NCBI GenBank assembly: GCA_964016885.1
Contig: OZ024744.1
Coordinates: 70,014,778 to 70,078,777 of the forward strand
Direction of reading: 5' to 3'
From: Eledone cirrhosa
Lineage: Eukaryota; Mollusca; Cephalopoda; Octopoda; Eledonidae
Length of the DNA: 64,000 nt
Part shown: piece after piece, positions 32,002-42,350 of the stretch
How positions within the stretch are numbered: the stretch's first letter is position 1
How the letters are laid out: every line of letters starts with the position of its first letter
The notes under the pieces: model-generated
The model's input: only the letters and a program-made list of their open reading frames with translations
Database searches by the model: none
Told to the model about the DNA's origin: nothing
Position numbers and translations under genes: made by a program

Positions 32002-32897
32002 CGAGGTGTGTCAGAAAAGTTCCAGGACTGATGTCACAAAAGATTTATTTCAAACCCAAACTTCACACTGAGAGTTTTCTCCTTCAAAGTAATCCCCCTG
32101 GAGTATATAAATGTAATCTTAGCTCTCTGCAGCGATCAAACTTTTTTCTTCATAATTTTATATACATGTCCTCTGTTTCAGGTCGTCAAGCAATGAGCAC
32201 AGAGCAACGAACAAACTTGAAAATTCCGTCAGAAGCACTGGGATTGCTGCAGCAAGTGTATGGAGATGAGACGATGTCACGGTCATGTGTTTTTGAGTGG
32301 TGCAAGAGGTTTAAAGAAGGACGCGAGGACGTGGAAGATGACCCCAGGAGTGGAAGGCCCTCAACAACCAGGACTGAAGTCAACGTTGCGCGCGTCAGGC
32401 AGATGGTGCGTAGCGATCGTCGGCTGACTGTTCGACTGATGGCAAATGAGCTGGGCATGAATCGGGACAGCGTCTGGAAGATTCTCACTGAAGATTTGGA
32501 CATGCGGAAAGTCTCCGCGAAGATGGTGCCAAAACTGCTGAACGATGACCAGAAGGGTCGACGCATGCAAGTGTGCCAGGACATCCTCGAGGGTCTTGAA
32601 ACCGAACCGGACTTGTAAGGGACAGTCATCACCGGTGATGAGTCATGGATCTTCGAGTACGACCCGGAGGGGACCCGTTTTGAAGACGTGGAAGACATCA
32701 AAAAGGCCGTGACGAAGGAACTGAGGAGGATCCCAGAAGAATCATTCCAGGAATGCATGCAAGCGTGGCAGAAAAGGATGGGAAAGTGCATTAGACTCCA
32801 GGGGGATTACTTTGAAGGAGAAAACTCTTAGTGTTAAGTTTGGGTTTGAAATAAATATTTTGTGACATCAGTCCTGGAACTTTTATGACCCACCTCG
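32002..32897 (+). mobile_element. mariner-type transposon, internally deleted, 896 bp
   Basis: TA duplication at 32000-32001 and 32898-32899. The left end CGAGGTGTGTCAGAAAAGTT and the right end, inverted, CGAGGTGGGTCATAAAAGTT continue to match for about 100 bp, to AAAGTAATCCCC. That is far longer than the ~30-bp ends usual for mariner. The interior encodes a mariner transposase lacking its catalytic centre. Confidence 0.93.
32193..32831 (+). pseudogene. mariner transposase, truncated by stop and internal deletion
   Basis: ATG at 32193 opens [10 protein letters not shown]. The N-terminal HTH DNA-binding region follows, with [14 protein letters not shown], the linker [14 protein letters not shown] and a second HTH ([16 protein letters not shown]). 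A TAA at 32616-32618 stops the frame. In the same frame VITGDESWIFEYDPE (first catalytic Asp) continues. It then jumps straight to the C-terminal FEDVEDIKKAVTKELRRIP and [14 protein letters not shown]. The segment between, with the second and third catalytic acids, is missing (about 170 residues by comparison with a ~345-residue family). The product would bind DNA but not cut. Confidence 0.92.
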
Positions 32898-32946
32898 TAT
32901 ACACACACACACACGCACGCACACACACACACATACATATATATAT

Positions 32947-33107
32947 AGTTAAAGAAAGAAGAGTAACATGGTTGGCTGTACAATAAGGGCTTTATTTAAA
33001 GTACTGACAATTGTTTCGTTGATCAGGTGTGTCAACGAAACAATTGTCAGTACTTTAAATAAAGCCCTTATTGTACAGCCAACCATGTTACTCTTCATTC
33101 TTTAACT
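32947..33107. repeat. Near-perfect hairpin, 76-bp arms
   Basis: 32947-33022 is the reverse complement of 33032-33107 except for a few bases near the tips (GAAAGAAGAG vs CTCTTCATTC). The loop is about 9 nt (TCAGGTGTG). It is related to the single-arm sequence at 43312-43400. Confidence 0.9.
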
Positions 33108-33253
33108 ATTATTACTCCAAGTACAACCTGCATAGAAATTACCGCGATCTCGCTGCATAACTATGGAAACATCTTGTTGAGTCAAACAAAGCCGTACGTT
33201 AAAACTATCCACGACGCGGAGTACTCATAACCTCTAACTGGATTACCTATAAC

Positions 33254-33486
33254 GATAACTTGTTATCCCATATAAATATATGTGTGTGTGTAGATAAATC
33301 TACCAAAATATACGGTAGTGTCCAATCCGTATGAAGAACTCAATGTAATCCAAATATAGAAGATATCATGAAAAGAGAAGATGCATTGAAAAATTTACGA
33401 TAAAAATCATAGGAAAACAGAGTCAATATATATATCGATCGACTTTCGTCAAATCGGACCGAGGAAACAATGTTTCCGTTGGTCTT
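33254..33486 (-). repeat. Left arm of a 6-kb-spaced inverted repeat
   Basis: Reverse complement of 39496-39741, including AGATAAATCTACCAAAATAT and the 3' end of a family-2 SINE (33436-33486). Confidence 0.88.
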
Positions 33487-33487
33487 C

Positions 33488-33533
<46 letters not shown>

Positions 33534-33601
33534 AGGGTGAAAGCAGCGATTCTTTGCTTAAACTTTAATCTGTTATTTTAATATATATATATATATATAT
33601 A

Positions 33602-34135
33602 TTTAGGGAATTGGTCACAGGGTTATTTACTTTGGTAAACGCCACTGCAGGCCAGCCACTAATTAAATTCGATACAGATATGATAAGGTTAACAAACTTA
33701 CTCGTGAGTGAACTGACGGAGAGCCGGTCGCCAAATAATCAGCATGGTAAATTAAATGTTATTGAGACACGAGTAACATAATAATGATGTCAACAGCAGA
33801 AATTAGAGATGAAATGTATGTTTATTTTTGTTGTAGCACAAATAATGTTGGTTAACTTGTATGGTTGAAGTTACACATAAAAGTGAGGTTACAAAAGGGA
33901 ATGTGCCATTGCGCCGTTAAGCCGGCGAGGCTAGGGTGCAATATGTCACCGTTACATTATACGAGTTGCTGGCTTGAAGTTTCCGGTACAAGAGAGAGAT
34001 TCTTCAAATCTTCGCGGGGAATTTCTTCCTCAGGGCGCTTAGGGATACATCCTCTTCTACTGGCGCTGATTGGCTGAACTGAGCCAAATCACGCACAGAG
34101 AATGCATGTGAGCCCGCAGAATGTAGGTCACTACA
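33602..34135 (-). repeat. 3' LTR (534 bp)
   Basis: Minus-strand start TGTAGTGACCTACATTCTGC; the other end is GTGACCAATTCCCTAAA rather than the canonical CA. Matched by 38777-39293. Confidence 0.93.
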
Positions 34136-34152
34136 ATACCCCCCTTCTAGAC
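34136..34152 (-). other. Polypurine tract
   Basis: Minus strand TCTAGAAGGGGGTAT immediately precedes the 3' LTR, the site for plus-strand priming in LTR elements. Confidence 0.8.
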
Positions 34153-34512
34153 GGAAGTCGATACAGATTATTGAATCAACAAGAAAAAGGTTCATGTCTG
34201 CAAGCATTAACACAGAATGAAAAAAATGTACAGCAAAAGATGCAAAATGCATGAAAAGGTAACACTCTTCGCAATAAAGGGGCCCCAAATGCGATAAACA
34301 CAAATAAATTTTTTGCTAGGCACTGAAAATGCCACATGTAGCATAGATATAAAAATGCACTAAAAAAAATGGACTGTGTCAGAATTGACAACAGTCGTAA
34401 TGTTACGAAAAATAACATATATTGACACTGCCGTAGGCAGTCAAGAATCAAAAAGCAACACAATGAAATATACAGCAAAAACAATTGGAAGAAGAAAAGA
34501 ATACAATTCAGT
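34153..34512 (-). other. Untranslated region between pol and the 3' LTR
   Basis: About 360 bp with no frame of interest on the element strand. Confidence 0.6.
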
Positions 34513-37500
34513 TTATATTACTGCATAGCTTACGAGGCCAATGCACCCTTCGCCCAGAACGGGTCGTAGTTCTGTATGTTGATGGGGGGGGGGGGGGGGG
34601 AGAGAAATAGGCGAATGTGGCAAAGAAAAAGAAGGGGGCATTTGAGTTTCAAGTGTCATTGTGTCATTGTCCAGGTTTGCTCGTTTGAGACGATCAACGG
34701 AAACCGTTTCCCTGGAACCCCGAATGTCCAGTGTGAAATGTTTGTCTATGCGAGCAAGCACACGATAGGGTTCAGAGTACGGCCGTCGAAGAGGGGGTCG
34801 CACGGCGTCGTCTCTAACGAACACATGTGTCCACAAGGCAATATCCCTTGGGACGGCAGTTTTTACAGTCTGCTTCCTAGTGCCCATCGGTGGTAGATCC
34901 TTGAAATAAGAGTGAAGCCGGGACACGTAGGAAGCGGGGTCCTGCGAAGTCAGGTCAAAAGGGGCCAGCATTTGCCCCGGTAACGCCAGAGGAGTACCAT
35001 AAACTAATTCGGCAGAGGAGAACCCAAGGTCCACCTTTACCGTCGACCGAATACCCAACAATACAATAGGTAGGTACTCGCTCCAACGTGAAGAGTCCAT
35101 GGAAGCCCTTAAGGAGGCTTTGAGTTGCCTGTGGAATCTTTCCACCATTCCGTTTGATGCTGGATGATATGCCGTGGTTCTTATGCGAGTAGCGCCAATA
35201 ATTTGTGTTAATTCACGGAAGAGGTTCGATTCAAATTGACGACCGCAGTCTGTTGTTATTGTGGTTGGTACTCCAAAACGAGCGATCCATGCAGATACGA
35301 GAGTACGCGCTGTCGTTTCAGCAGTGATATCTGTCATAGGGATGGCTTCAGGCCAACGCGAAAAACGGTCAACGATCGTCAAAATATACGAATAACCACG
35401 ACTAATCGGCCACGGGCCGACGATGTCCACATGAATGTGACGAAATCTGGCATCAGGACAGGTGAAAGTTCCGAGAGGAGTTTTAACGTGCTTATAAACT
35501 TTTGACTTTTGGCAAGCGACACAGGAACGGCACCAAGCAGCAATGTCACGTCTCATATCAGGCCAGAACAATCTGGCTGTTATGAGTTTTACTGAGGCTG
35601 ATACTCCAGGGTGAGAAATGCCATGTAAAGCGAGAAACACAGTTCGTCGATGTTCCACTGGGACTAGAGGTCGAGGTGAGTCCAACGAAACATCACACAG
35701 GATTTGTCCGTCAGCCGTTGAGATCGGAATGTATTTCAGTTTGCAATGTACAAACTCCGGCGATGTAACATCCAATGATTCGAGAGTGGGTTGAGCAGCT
35801 GCCATTCGATGTAAATCTATCTCCTCGGAAGACGAAATCGATGCGATCGGCAGGCGAGACAGCGCATCGGCCGCTGTATTCAAAGAACCCGGAATATGTT
35901 GAATGTCGTTCGTGAACTGTGAGATGAAGTCCAGATGTCTCGTTTCTCTGGGCGAGTATTTGTCTGCTTTAGTTCGAAGAGCAAACGTCAAAGGTTTATG
36001 ATCAGTGAAAATAGTGAACATTCTACCTTCAAGTACATGAGCAAAATGTTTCACTGATAAATAAATTGCTAATAGCTCCCTGCCAAAGGTGCTATAGCGA
36101 GTTTCGGCAGGTTTTAACTTTCTCGAAAAGAACTCGAGTGGTTGCTGTAACCCCTCACACTTCTGCTGTAAGACTGCGCCCACGGCGCTATCCGAAGCAT
36201 CAACACAGAGCGACAGCTCGGCGTTGGGCATGGGGTGGGCGAGCAAAGATGCAGTCGTTGACGCTTTCTTCACTTTCTCAAAATCCGCCAGGTGCGTTGC
36301 ATTTAATGAAATGTTCATATTCTTCCGTCGACAGTTTTTAAAAATTTCTGTCGACGAGGACAGTAAGCTGGAACAATTAGGCACGAATCGCCTATAAAAA
36401 TTCACAAGGCCCAAGAATTGCCGTAATTGTCGAAGCGAACTTGGCGGAGGCAAATCCAAAATTGCCTTAACTTTTTCCGGAAGGGGCCGAATACCATCAG
36501 CATCAATAAGATGGCCCAAAAATGTTAGCGATGTCGAGCCGAAAACACACTTAGCGGCATTAACACGAACATTATATTTCTGTAAACGCAGAAATAAGAT
36601 ATCCAGATGTTTGGAATGTTGTTCAGGAGAAGAACTAGCAATCAGTACATCATCGATATACGTGTAAACAAAATCGAGACCACGAGTGACATCATCCATG
36701 AATCGTTGGAAAGTACTTGCAGCATTTCTAAGTCCGAAAGGCATAGTGAGGAACTCGAATGATCCGAAAGGAGTGGCAATAGCAGTCTTTGGAATATACT
36801 CCTTTTTAACCGGAATTTGATTATAAGCGCGGATCAAATCAAGCTTAGAAAAGATTCTGCAACCCTGCAATGACGATGCAAAATCCTGTAAATGCGGGAT
36901 TGGATAACGGTCAGGCACAGTAATCGCGTTTAAGCGTCGGTAGTCATCCGTCGGTCTCCAATCACCAGAAGATTTAAGTACCATATGCAAAGGCGATGCC
37001 CAAGGACTTGTGGAACGCCGAATTATTCCTAATTCCAGCATGTGGTCGAATTCAAGACGTGCAGCTTTCAACTTCTCTGCAGATAATCTTCGAGGACGTG
37101 AGAAAACGGGTGGACCTGTAGTGGATATAAAGTGTTCAATCACATGATCCGGACTAGCAATTCGTAATCTTCCTTGCGTCAGCTGTGGGAATGATTTTAA
37201 CAAACTGTGATACTGGTTGCCCACTTCAGCCAAGAAAAAAGCAGGGCTTACTGTGGCGATCTCCGGCTTTGAACTCTCGAACGATAGGCCTGTATTAGCA
37301 TCAAAAAGTTGTTGTCTGCGGATGTCAATCGACAAGGAAAAATGGTGGAGGAAATCCGCTCCCAAAATGGCGTATGGCAAGTCGGCGATAGTAAACTTCC
37401 ACTTCAATTCACGACGCAAATTTTTAAACCGAAGAGGAAGCGAAATTTTCCCGTACGTTCGAATGGCCGTGTTGTTGATTGCTCGTAAATTGATATTTGA

Positions 37501-37629
37501 TTCAGATGGGGTTTTTTTAAGATAACTGACTGGCCAAATACTTAGTGACGCGCCAGTGCGACAAGAAAAAATTATTTTGACAGCAGATCGTACACAAAAA
37601 GATGACGGTTTGGTCGAGTTTCCCAGAGT
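34513..37629 (-). CDS. pol: Gypsy-type Pol: protease, RT, RNase H, integrase
   Basis: One open frame runs from just after TGA (37630-37632) to 34513; it has no ATG near its start. The protease flap block [11 protein letters not shown] is near 37360. The reverse transcriptase has a YIDD box at 36649-36660 and the [15 protein letters not shown] stretch upstream. RNase H starts at [16 protein letters not shown] (~36190). Integrase has HHCC zinc residues (HGISHPG .. WCRSCVACQ, ~35630-35510), then the DDE core with the Asp of HVDIVGPW, the Asp of TTDCGRQF and the Glu of MVERFH (~35405, 35230, 35130). A proline run from an 18-G tract closes the C-terminus. The protease motif reads FSCRTGAS, so the catalytic Asp is replaced by Arg. 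Apart from that the frame is intact, unusual for an old copy. Confidence 0.93.
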   Translation of the reverse strand, partial: TLGNSTKPSSFCVRSAVKIIFSCRTGASLSIWPVSYLKKTPSESNINLRAINNTAIRTYGKISLPLRFKNLRRELKWKFTIADLPYAILGADFLHHFSLSIDIRRQQLFDANTGLSFESSKPEIATVSPAFFLAEVGNQYHSLLKSFPQLTQGRLRIASPDHVIEHFISTTGPPVFSRPRRLSAEKLKAARLEFDHMLELGIIRRSTSPWASPLHMVLKSSGDWRPTDDYRRLNAITVPDRYPIPHLQDFASSLQGCRIFSKLDLIRAYNQIPVKKEYIPKTAIATPFGSFEFLTMPFGLRNAASTFQRFMDDVTRGLDFVYTYIDDVLIASSSPEQHSKHLDILFLRLQKYNVRVNAAKCVFGSTSLTFLGHLIDADGIRPLPEKVKAILDLPPPSSLRQLRQFLGLVNFYRRFVPNCSSLLSSSTEIFKNCRRKNMNISLNATHLADFEKVKKASTTASLLAHPMPNAELSLCVDASDSAVGAVLQQKCEGLQQPLEFFSRKLKPAETRYSTFGRELLAIYLSVKHFAHVLEGRMFTIFTDHKPLTFALRTKADKYSPRETRHLDFISQFTNDIQHIPGSLNTAADALSRLPIASISSSEEIDLHRMAAAQPTLESLDVTSPEFVHCKLKYIPISTADGQILCDVSLDSPRPLVPVEHRRTVFLALHGISHPGVSASVKLITARLFWPDMRRDIAAWCRSCVACQKSKVYKHVKTPLGTFTCPDARFRHIHVDIVGPWPISRGYSYILTIVDRFSRWPEAIPMTDITAETTARTLVSAWIARFGVPTTITTDCGRQFESNLFRELTQIIGATRIRTTAYHPASNGMVERFHRQLKASLRASMDSSRWSEYLPIVLLGIRSTVKVDLGFSSAELVYGTPLALPGQMLAPFDLTSQDPASYVSRLHSYFKDLPPMGTRKQTVKTAVPRDIALWTHVFVRDDAVRPPLRRPYSEPYRVLARIDKHFTLDIRGSRETVSVDRLKRANLDNDTMTLETQMPPSFSLPHSPISLPPPPPHQHTELRPVLGEGCIGLVSYAVI

Positions 37630-37642
37630 TCACTAGCCGCCC

Positions 37643-38419
37643 CTAGTGGCTCTGATTGGCGTTTTCCGAACTCCTATAGTTGCAAGGCGCCCGACAGCCA
37701 ATGTTAACATGATACCAACAAATCGAAGAATTACTGCTGCCTGAAGTGTAGTGTTGGCGAGGAACAGAAGACGGTGGCGAACGGTACTCGTAGCGGTTTC
37801 GAGGAATAGCAGACGGAGGCGAACGGTACCTTAAACGTTGAGAAGGCTCTCTATGTTGTACAGTCAAATCTTCTACCTTTTTGGTGAGAGCTTTAATCAA
37901 CTCGAACAGTTTGCTGTCGGCCACATAAGGATTATGCCGATTGCTGTTCGAGTCCACCTCAAGTATTCTATCCGCGAACGCGGCAAGTTGCTCTAACGAC
38001 TCCCTCTCCAAACTATTAATCAAAATCCTTTGCGCACTTGGCGGTAAACGTGAGAAAAAGAGCTGCTTTATGAAGGGGGTGTCAATCCCCTGGGAGTCGC
38101 TCAACTCCCGCAAATGTCGCAAATAGGAGCTCGGCTTCCTGTCACCCATTTGAGCATCGTCCAACAACTCCTGAAAACGACTCTCTACCGACTTAGTATT
38201 TCTCCGAAGAATTTCGTTTTTTAATGAGCCGTAGGTAACGTCGGCGTCCAAATCTGTCACAACGTCCTTCACCGAGAATGCCAAGGAAACAGGTAGGCCA
38301 TTGATCAGGACCTTCAGCTTTTGCTGTTCTTTTGTCTTGGTTAATTCAAAGAAACATTCCAGCTGCGCAAACCACAACTTGATGTCGCCTGCGAAGGACG
38401 GCAAATGATGTTGACTCAT
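37643..38419 (-). CDS. gag: Gag of the LTR retrotransposon
   Basis: ATG at 38419, 258 residues, ending TAG at 37643. The N-terminal two thirds is helical capsid-like sequence (LWFAQLECFFELTKTKEQQK, then FKQL-type blocks such as IKQLFFSRLPPSAQRILINS). The C-terminus has two SPPSxxPR repeats and a compact Cys-His cluster CWYHVNIGCRAPC. A C-x2-H..C-x3-C finger of this kind, rather than CCHC, is what I recall for CsRn1-like Gypsy elements. Gag would coat the element RNA. Gag and pol are in different frames and separated by 13 nt holding TAG and TGA, so normal frameshift fusion is not evident. Confidence 0.9.
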   Translation of the reverse strand: MSQHHLPSFAGDIKLWFAQLECFFELTKTKEQQKLKVLINGLPVSLAFSVKDVVTDLDADVTYGSLKNEILRRNTKSVESRFQELLDDAQMGDRKPSSYLRHLRELSDSQGIDTPFIKQLFFSRLPPSAQRILINSLERESLEQLAAFADRILEVDSNSNRHNPYVADSKLFELIKALTKKVEDLTVQHREPSQRLRYRSPPSAIPRNRYEYRSPPSSVPRQHYTSGSSNSSICWYHVNIGCRAPCNYRSSENANQSH

Positions 38420-38776
38420 GGTGCCACGTATTTGATGAATTCTTGGTGTTGGTTAATAGTTAGCCAGGTGTTGCTGCTGATGGCTGGTACTTGGTGGTAA
38501 CCGTTTTGAAATACTGCTCATTTTTTTCTTTAAAAAAAAATTCTAAAGAAAATTTGATTAAAAGAAAAATCATTTTCCATGAAAGTTATGACAGAAATAT
38601 TGTGCAGGCCGCGTGCTTCAACAAATGGAATATTATGAATTTTATGGACTTATGCTAAGTGAGTCTAGCTACCCGATTCGAACATTCCAAATGTTAAGCC
38701 ATTCCACATTGCCGTTAAAACGAATGGCGAATTCAAATAGGCTGCGTTTTCATACTTAATCGTCGAAGGTCACCAA
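38420..38776 (-). other. 5' leader with primer-binding site
   Basis: Just inside the 5' LTR the minus strand reads TTGGTGACCTTCGACG, starting with TGG as expected for pairing with a tRNA 3' CCA end. The rest is untranslated leader. Confidence 0.7.
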
Positions 38777-39286
38777 TTTAGGGAATTGGTCACAGGGTTA
38801 TTTACTTTGGTAAACGCCACTGCAGGCCAACCACTAATTAAATTCGATACAAATATAATAAGGTTAACAAACTTACTCGTGAGTGAACTGACGGAGAGCC
38901 GGTCGCCAAATAATCAGCATGGTAAATTAAATGTTATTGAGACACGAGTAACAGCAGAAATTAGAGATGAAATGTATGTTTATTTTTGTTGTAGCACAAA
39001 TAATGTTGGTTAACTTGTATGGTTGAAGTTACACATAAAAGTGAGGTTACAAAAGGGAATGTGCCATTGCGCCGGAAAGTCGGCAGGTTAAGGTGCAAAA
39101 TCTCACCGTCACATGCACGTGTTGCTGGTTCGAAGTCCCAGGTGCGAGAGAGAGATTTTCTTCAAATATTCGCGGGTAATTTCTCTCTCAGGACGCGTAG
39201 GGATACATCCTCTTCTGCTGGCGCTGATTGGCTGAGCTGAGCCAAATCACGCACAGAGAATGCATGTGAGCCCGCGGAATGTAGGT

Positions 39287-39293
<7 letters not shown>
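38777..39293 (-). repeat. 5' LTR (517 bp)
   Basis: Pairs with 33602-34135. It lacks TAATAATGATGTCAACA-type sequence at about 38952 and has a diverged block at about 39073-39150. Confidence 0.93.
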
Positions 39294-39334
<41 letters not shown>

Positions 39335-39337
39335 CAG

Positions 39338-39549
39338 ACGTGTGGCTGAGTGGTTAGAGAATTGGATTCGCAATCGTGAGGTTGTGGGTTCGATTCTTGG
39401 ACCGGGCGATGCGTTATGTCCTTGAGCAACACACTTTATTTCACGTTCCTCCTTCTACCTGGAGTTGCGACCGATAGATAGTACTAGCAATTGGAAAGAC
39501 CAACGGAAACATGGTTTCCTCGGTCCGATTTGACGAAAGTCGATCGATT
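39338..39549 (+). mobile_element. SINE family 2, best-preserved copy
   Basis: CGTGTGGCTGAGTGGTTAGA (box A region), GGTTGTGGGTTCGATTCTTG (box B GGTTCGATTC is near consensus), the body with CACTTTATTTCACGTTCCTC, and the end GACGAAAGTCGATCGATTAA. Confidence 0.92.
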
Positions 39550-39741
39550 AAAAAAAAATATATATATATTGATTCTGTTTTCCTATGATTTTTATCGTAA
39601 ATTTTTCAATGCATCTTCTCTTTTCATGATATCTTCTATATTTGGATTACATTGAGTTCTTCATACGGATTGGACACTACCGTATATTTTGGTAGATTTA
39701 TCTACACACACACATATATTTATATGGGATAACAAGTTATC
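39496..39741 (+). repeat. Right arm of the 6-kb-spaced inverted repeat
   Basis: Inverse of 33254-33486. It includes the SINE 3' end and its AT-rich flank. Confidence 0.88.
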
Positions 39742-40595
39742 AATGATTATTTACATACATGACCTCCTTTCCAACACGAGAGACATACAGAAACATATGT
39801 ATATATTGATGCACAGTGGGTTGACATCCATTATAATATTTTAGCATGGCAATTTACATTCAAAGATTAAAGTCATATTAAAAGAAAACAAAATTAAAGT
39901 TAAAATACAACATTGGCAGTTTACGAAGATAATGCAAGAGGATAGTTAGAAGTAGTTAGTGTATGCAATAGTTACACGTGGGGCATGCACGTGTGTCTTA
40001 TTTATATAAGATTATAGTGCGACAGGGTGTTATATGTAATACAAGCACTTTAAGCGGGCAATCAAGCATCCAATATTGAATCATCGTAGATTATGTGAAG
40101 GACATATAATCTATATATTACGTTTCCTGGATTGTGAAAATGGTGGTGTATACGAAAACCATAACATTGTTTTGCTTCTCATTTTTAATATTTTTAATAT
40201 TTCTCTGCACACAAGCTTCTATATCATACATATAAAAAATACTTTACCAATACAACCCCCATAATACTCTTGATTGCCCGCTTAAAGTGCTTGTATTACA
40301 TGTAACACCCTGTCGCACTATAATCTTATATAAATAAGACACACGTGCATGCCCCACGGGTAACTATTGCATACACTAACTACTTCTAACTATCCTCTTG
40401 CATTATCTTCTTAAACTGCCAATGTTGTATTTTAACTTTAATTTTGTTTTCTTTTAATATGTCTTTAATCTTTGAATGTAAATTGCCATGCTAAAATATT
40501 ATAATGGATGTCAACCCACTGTGCATCAATATATACATATGTTTCTGTATGTCTCTTGTGTTGGAAAGGAGGTCATGCATGTAAACAATCATTGA
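39740..40595. repeat. Large inverted repeat, 327-bp arms
   Basis: 39740-40066 and 40269-40595 are reverse complements with only a handful of differences by eye. The spacer is ~200 bp of AT-rich DNA with no gene. It abuts the previous inverted-repeat arm. Confidence 0.92.
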
Positions 40596-40847
40596 AAAAT
40601 TGCTCCGAAGACTCCAAACCTCGGTTTGGAAGAAACAATTGTAAGCGAATAAATGGTTTGAACAGAACTTTGATTCATGTAATTTCTATATAACTGCTCT
40701 GTAGAACAACTGATGTTATTACATTGAGCTATTTATCTTACTGGTAATAAGGTAGTAATAAATTACTGTCTTTCACTATTTAGGGTTTAAAATATATATA
40801 ACTATAAAAGGTTTTAGTATATACATAACCATAAATAGTATCCTTAA

Positions 40848-40878
<31 letters not shown>

Positions 40879-40903
40879 ATGTATATATATATATATATAT
40901 ACC

Positions 40904-41035
40904 ATGCTGTCTAACGAATGTTATTACTCTGAGCTTTCTCATGGAGTACTTGTTGGCTGCATAAATCCCTGATTGTATTTCGTTGGCTTCGCTACACCCG
41001 AAGCTTCAATTTTACTAAACTTCCATTTGTATTTT
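40904..41035 (+). repeat. ~130-bp direct repeat, copy 1
   Basis: GTCTAACGAATGTTATTACTCTGAG through CTAAACTTCCATTTGTAT, repeated at 41503-41632. The ~470-bp between holds no recognisable gene. Confidence 0.85.
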
Positions 41036-41502
41036 TATTTCCTAGGCCTAATAATTAATTAATTAATTTAATTAGACAATTCCATTTAGTGATTAATTAT
41101 TTATGTTTGTTTAATAACGCCTGGTCGAGTGCTTCTCATTCAGTTTATGCAGGGAACACGCTTACCTTGATCATATTTTGAATTTGCCTGCTAAAAACCC
41201 GGGGTTATTTCTCTTGCTGGGAAAAAGCACGTGATAGTTGAGGCATAACCGCTGCTAACAACACTGGTTTACTACTTCTTAACACATCGGGTCAAGGCAC
41301 AGAACGGAAACCTGTTGATACCATGAATCCACAGTTCAAAAACTTGTATACTTGCGCAAGTAGGATTGTTGATTTTTGATTCATAGAAACCTATCGGAGA
41401 AACGACGATCTGCCTCTGAGATGGTCCAGGTTTGTATTATTAACCTGTTGGTTTTATCGTTGTTTCGGTGTCGTGGCTAGGCTGCCACAGTTTTCAATTT
41501 GT

Positions 41503-41632
41503 CATGCCGTCTAACGAATGATATTACTCTGAGATTCCTCATTGAGTGCTTGGCTGCACAATTCCTGATTGTATTTCGTTGGCTTCGCTACAGCCGAAGC
41601 TTCGATTTTACTAAACTTCTATTTGTATATAT
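41503..41632 (+). repeat. ~130-bp direct repeat, copy 2
   Basis: GTCTAACGAATGATATTACT through TTGGCTTCGCTACAGCCGAA and CTAAACTTCTATTTGTAT. Confidence 0.85.
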
Positions 41633-41639
41633 ATATAAA

Positions 41640-42104
41640 TGGAAAAGAATGAAACAAAATTTCATTTCTCACTCTTAGTGCGGCTGTTACTTATGTATAA
41701 GTATATATATACGTACATATGTATACAGACGTACAGTAGTATGTATATATATACATACATGCACACATATATATATGTTCGTATGGGTTTACCGAACATT
41801 TATTATAATGCTCGGTTTGTTTGTAAACAAACAGCCCGAATTAAGCCGTACAGTGTTTAGCAACCATCGTTGCCCTTTTGTTCAACACTGACAAAGGAAC
41901 GCTGTACTAGTTTCGAGCTTATTAGCTATCGTCAGCATCGTATACCTTCCTGCCAGATGATTGAACGTCTGAAAGTATATAATCATCTGGCAGGAAGGTA
42001 TGTCCTGGATTTTTTCATTCTGATGAATGAAAGCAATGTTGGTTGCTTTCAAGAAACCACTGGTAAATGAAATAATTATCTTATGTTGTTTATTACATAA
42101 CTAA

Positions 42105-42105
<1 letters not shown>
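41640..42105. repeat. AT-rich repeat region with a 20-bp-arm hairpin
   Basis: TACCTTCCTGCCAGATGATT (41941-41960) recurs inverted at about 41982-42001. The block TCATTCTGATGAATGAAAGC .. AAGAAACCACTGGTAAATGA also occurs at 42830-42890, marking another dispersed family. Confidence 0.75.

Positions 42106-42109
<4 letters not shown>

Positions 42110-42165
<56 letters not shown>
42110..42165. repeat. (TA)n microsatellite
   Basis: Pure TA run. Confidence 0.95.
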
Positions 42166-42166
<1 letters not shown>

Positions 42167-42350
42167 CAAAATGTTAATAAATGAAAAATATTCTCATAAT
42201 TAAAATATATATTTTATCATACATATTCAATTCCAGTATTGGAATTGAATAATCAAAACCGTAGCGGTATGTCACATATTAAATCTTATATTTTGTCTGA
42301 TGAAAACGTACTTAAACACCATTGTATCTTTGAAATCTAAACTATAATAA
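42166..42350. mobile_element. Degenerate copy of the hammerhead-bearing element
   Basis: The TTCAAAATGTTAATAAATGA end next to a TA run, then CTGATGAAAACGTACTTAAA and TTTGAAAT, resemble the intact ribozyme copies. Helix I (TATTTTGT vs AATAAAGT) is broken and the stem is weak. A palindrome TTCAATTCCAGTATTGGAATTGAA is near 42220. Confidence 0.5.

Larger units (their letters stand above)
33602..39293 (-). mobile_element. Gypsy-type LTR retrotransposon, ~5.7 kb
   Basis: Both LTRs, a tRNA-like primer site, gag, pol in the order protease-RT-RNase H-integrase, and a polypurine tract are present on the minus strand. It lies in a TA microsatellite, so the target duplication cannot be read. The order RT then integrase is that of Ty3/Gypsy elements. 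No envelope-like frame is present. LTRs differ by a 17-bp deletion and a patch of substitutions. Confidence 0.95.

Noticed and set aside
31839..32618. 259-residue mariner protein starting in the TA repeat
   Set aside because: The first ~118 codons read the microsatellite and the transposon end; the transposase start is the ATG at 32193.
42285..42345. Another active hammerhead
   Set aside because: It keeps CTGATGA and a later GAAA, but helix I does not pair (TATTTTGT against AATAAAGT) and helix II is poor. Listed only as a degenerate element copy.
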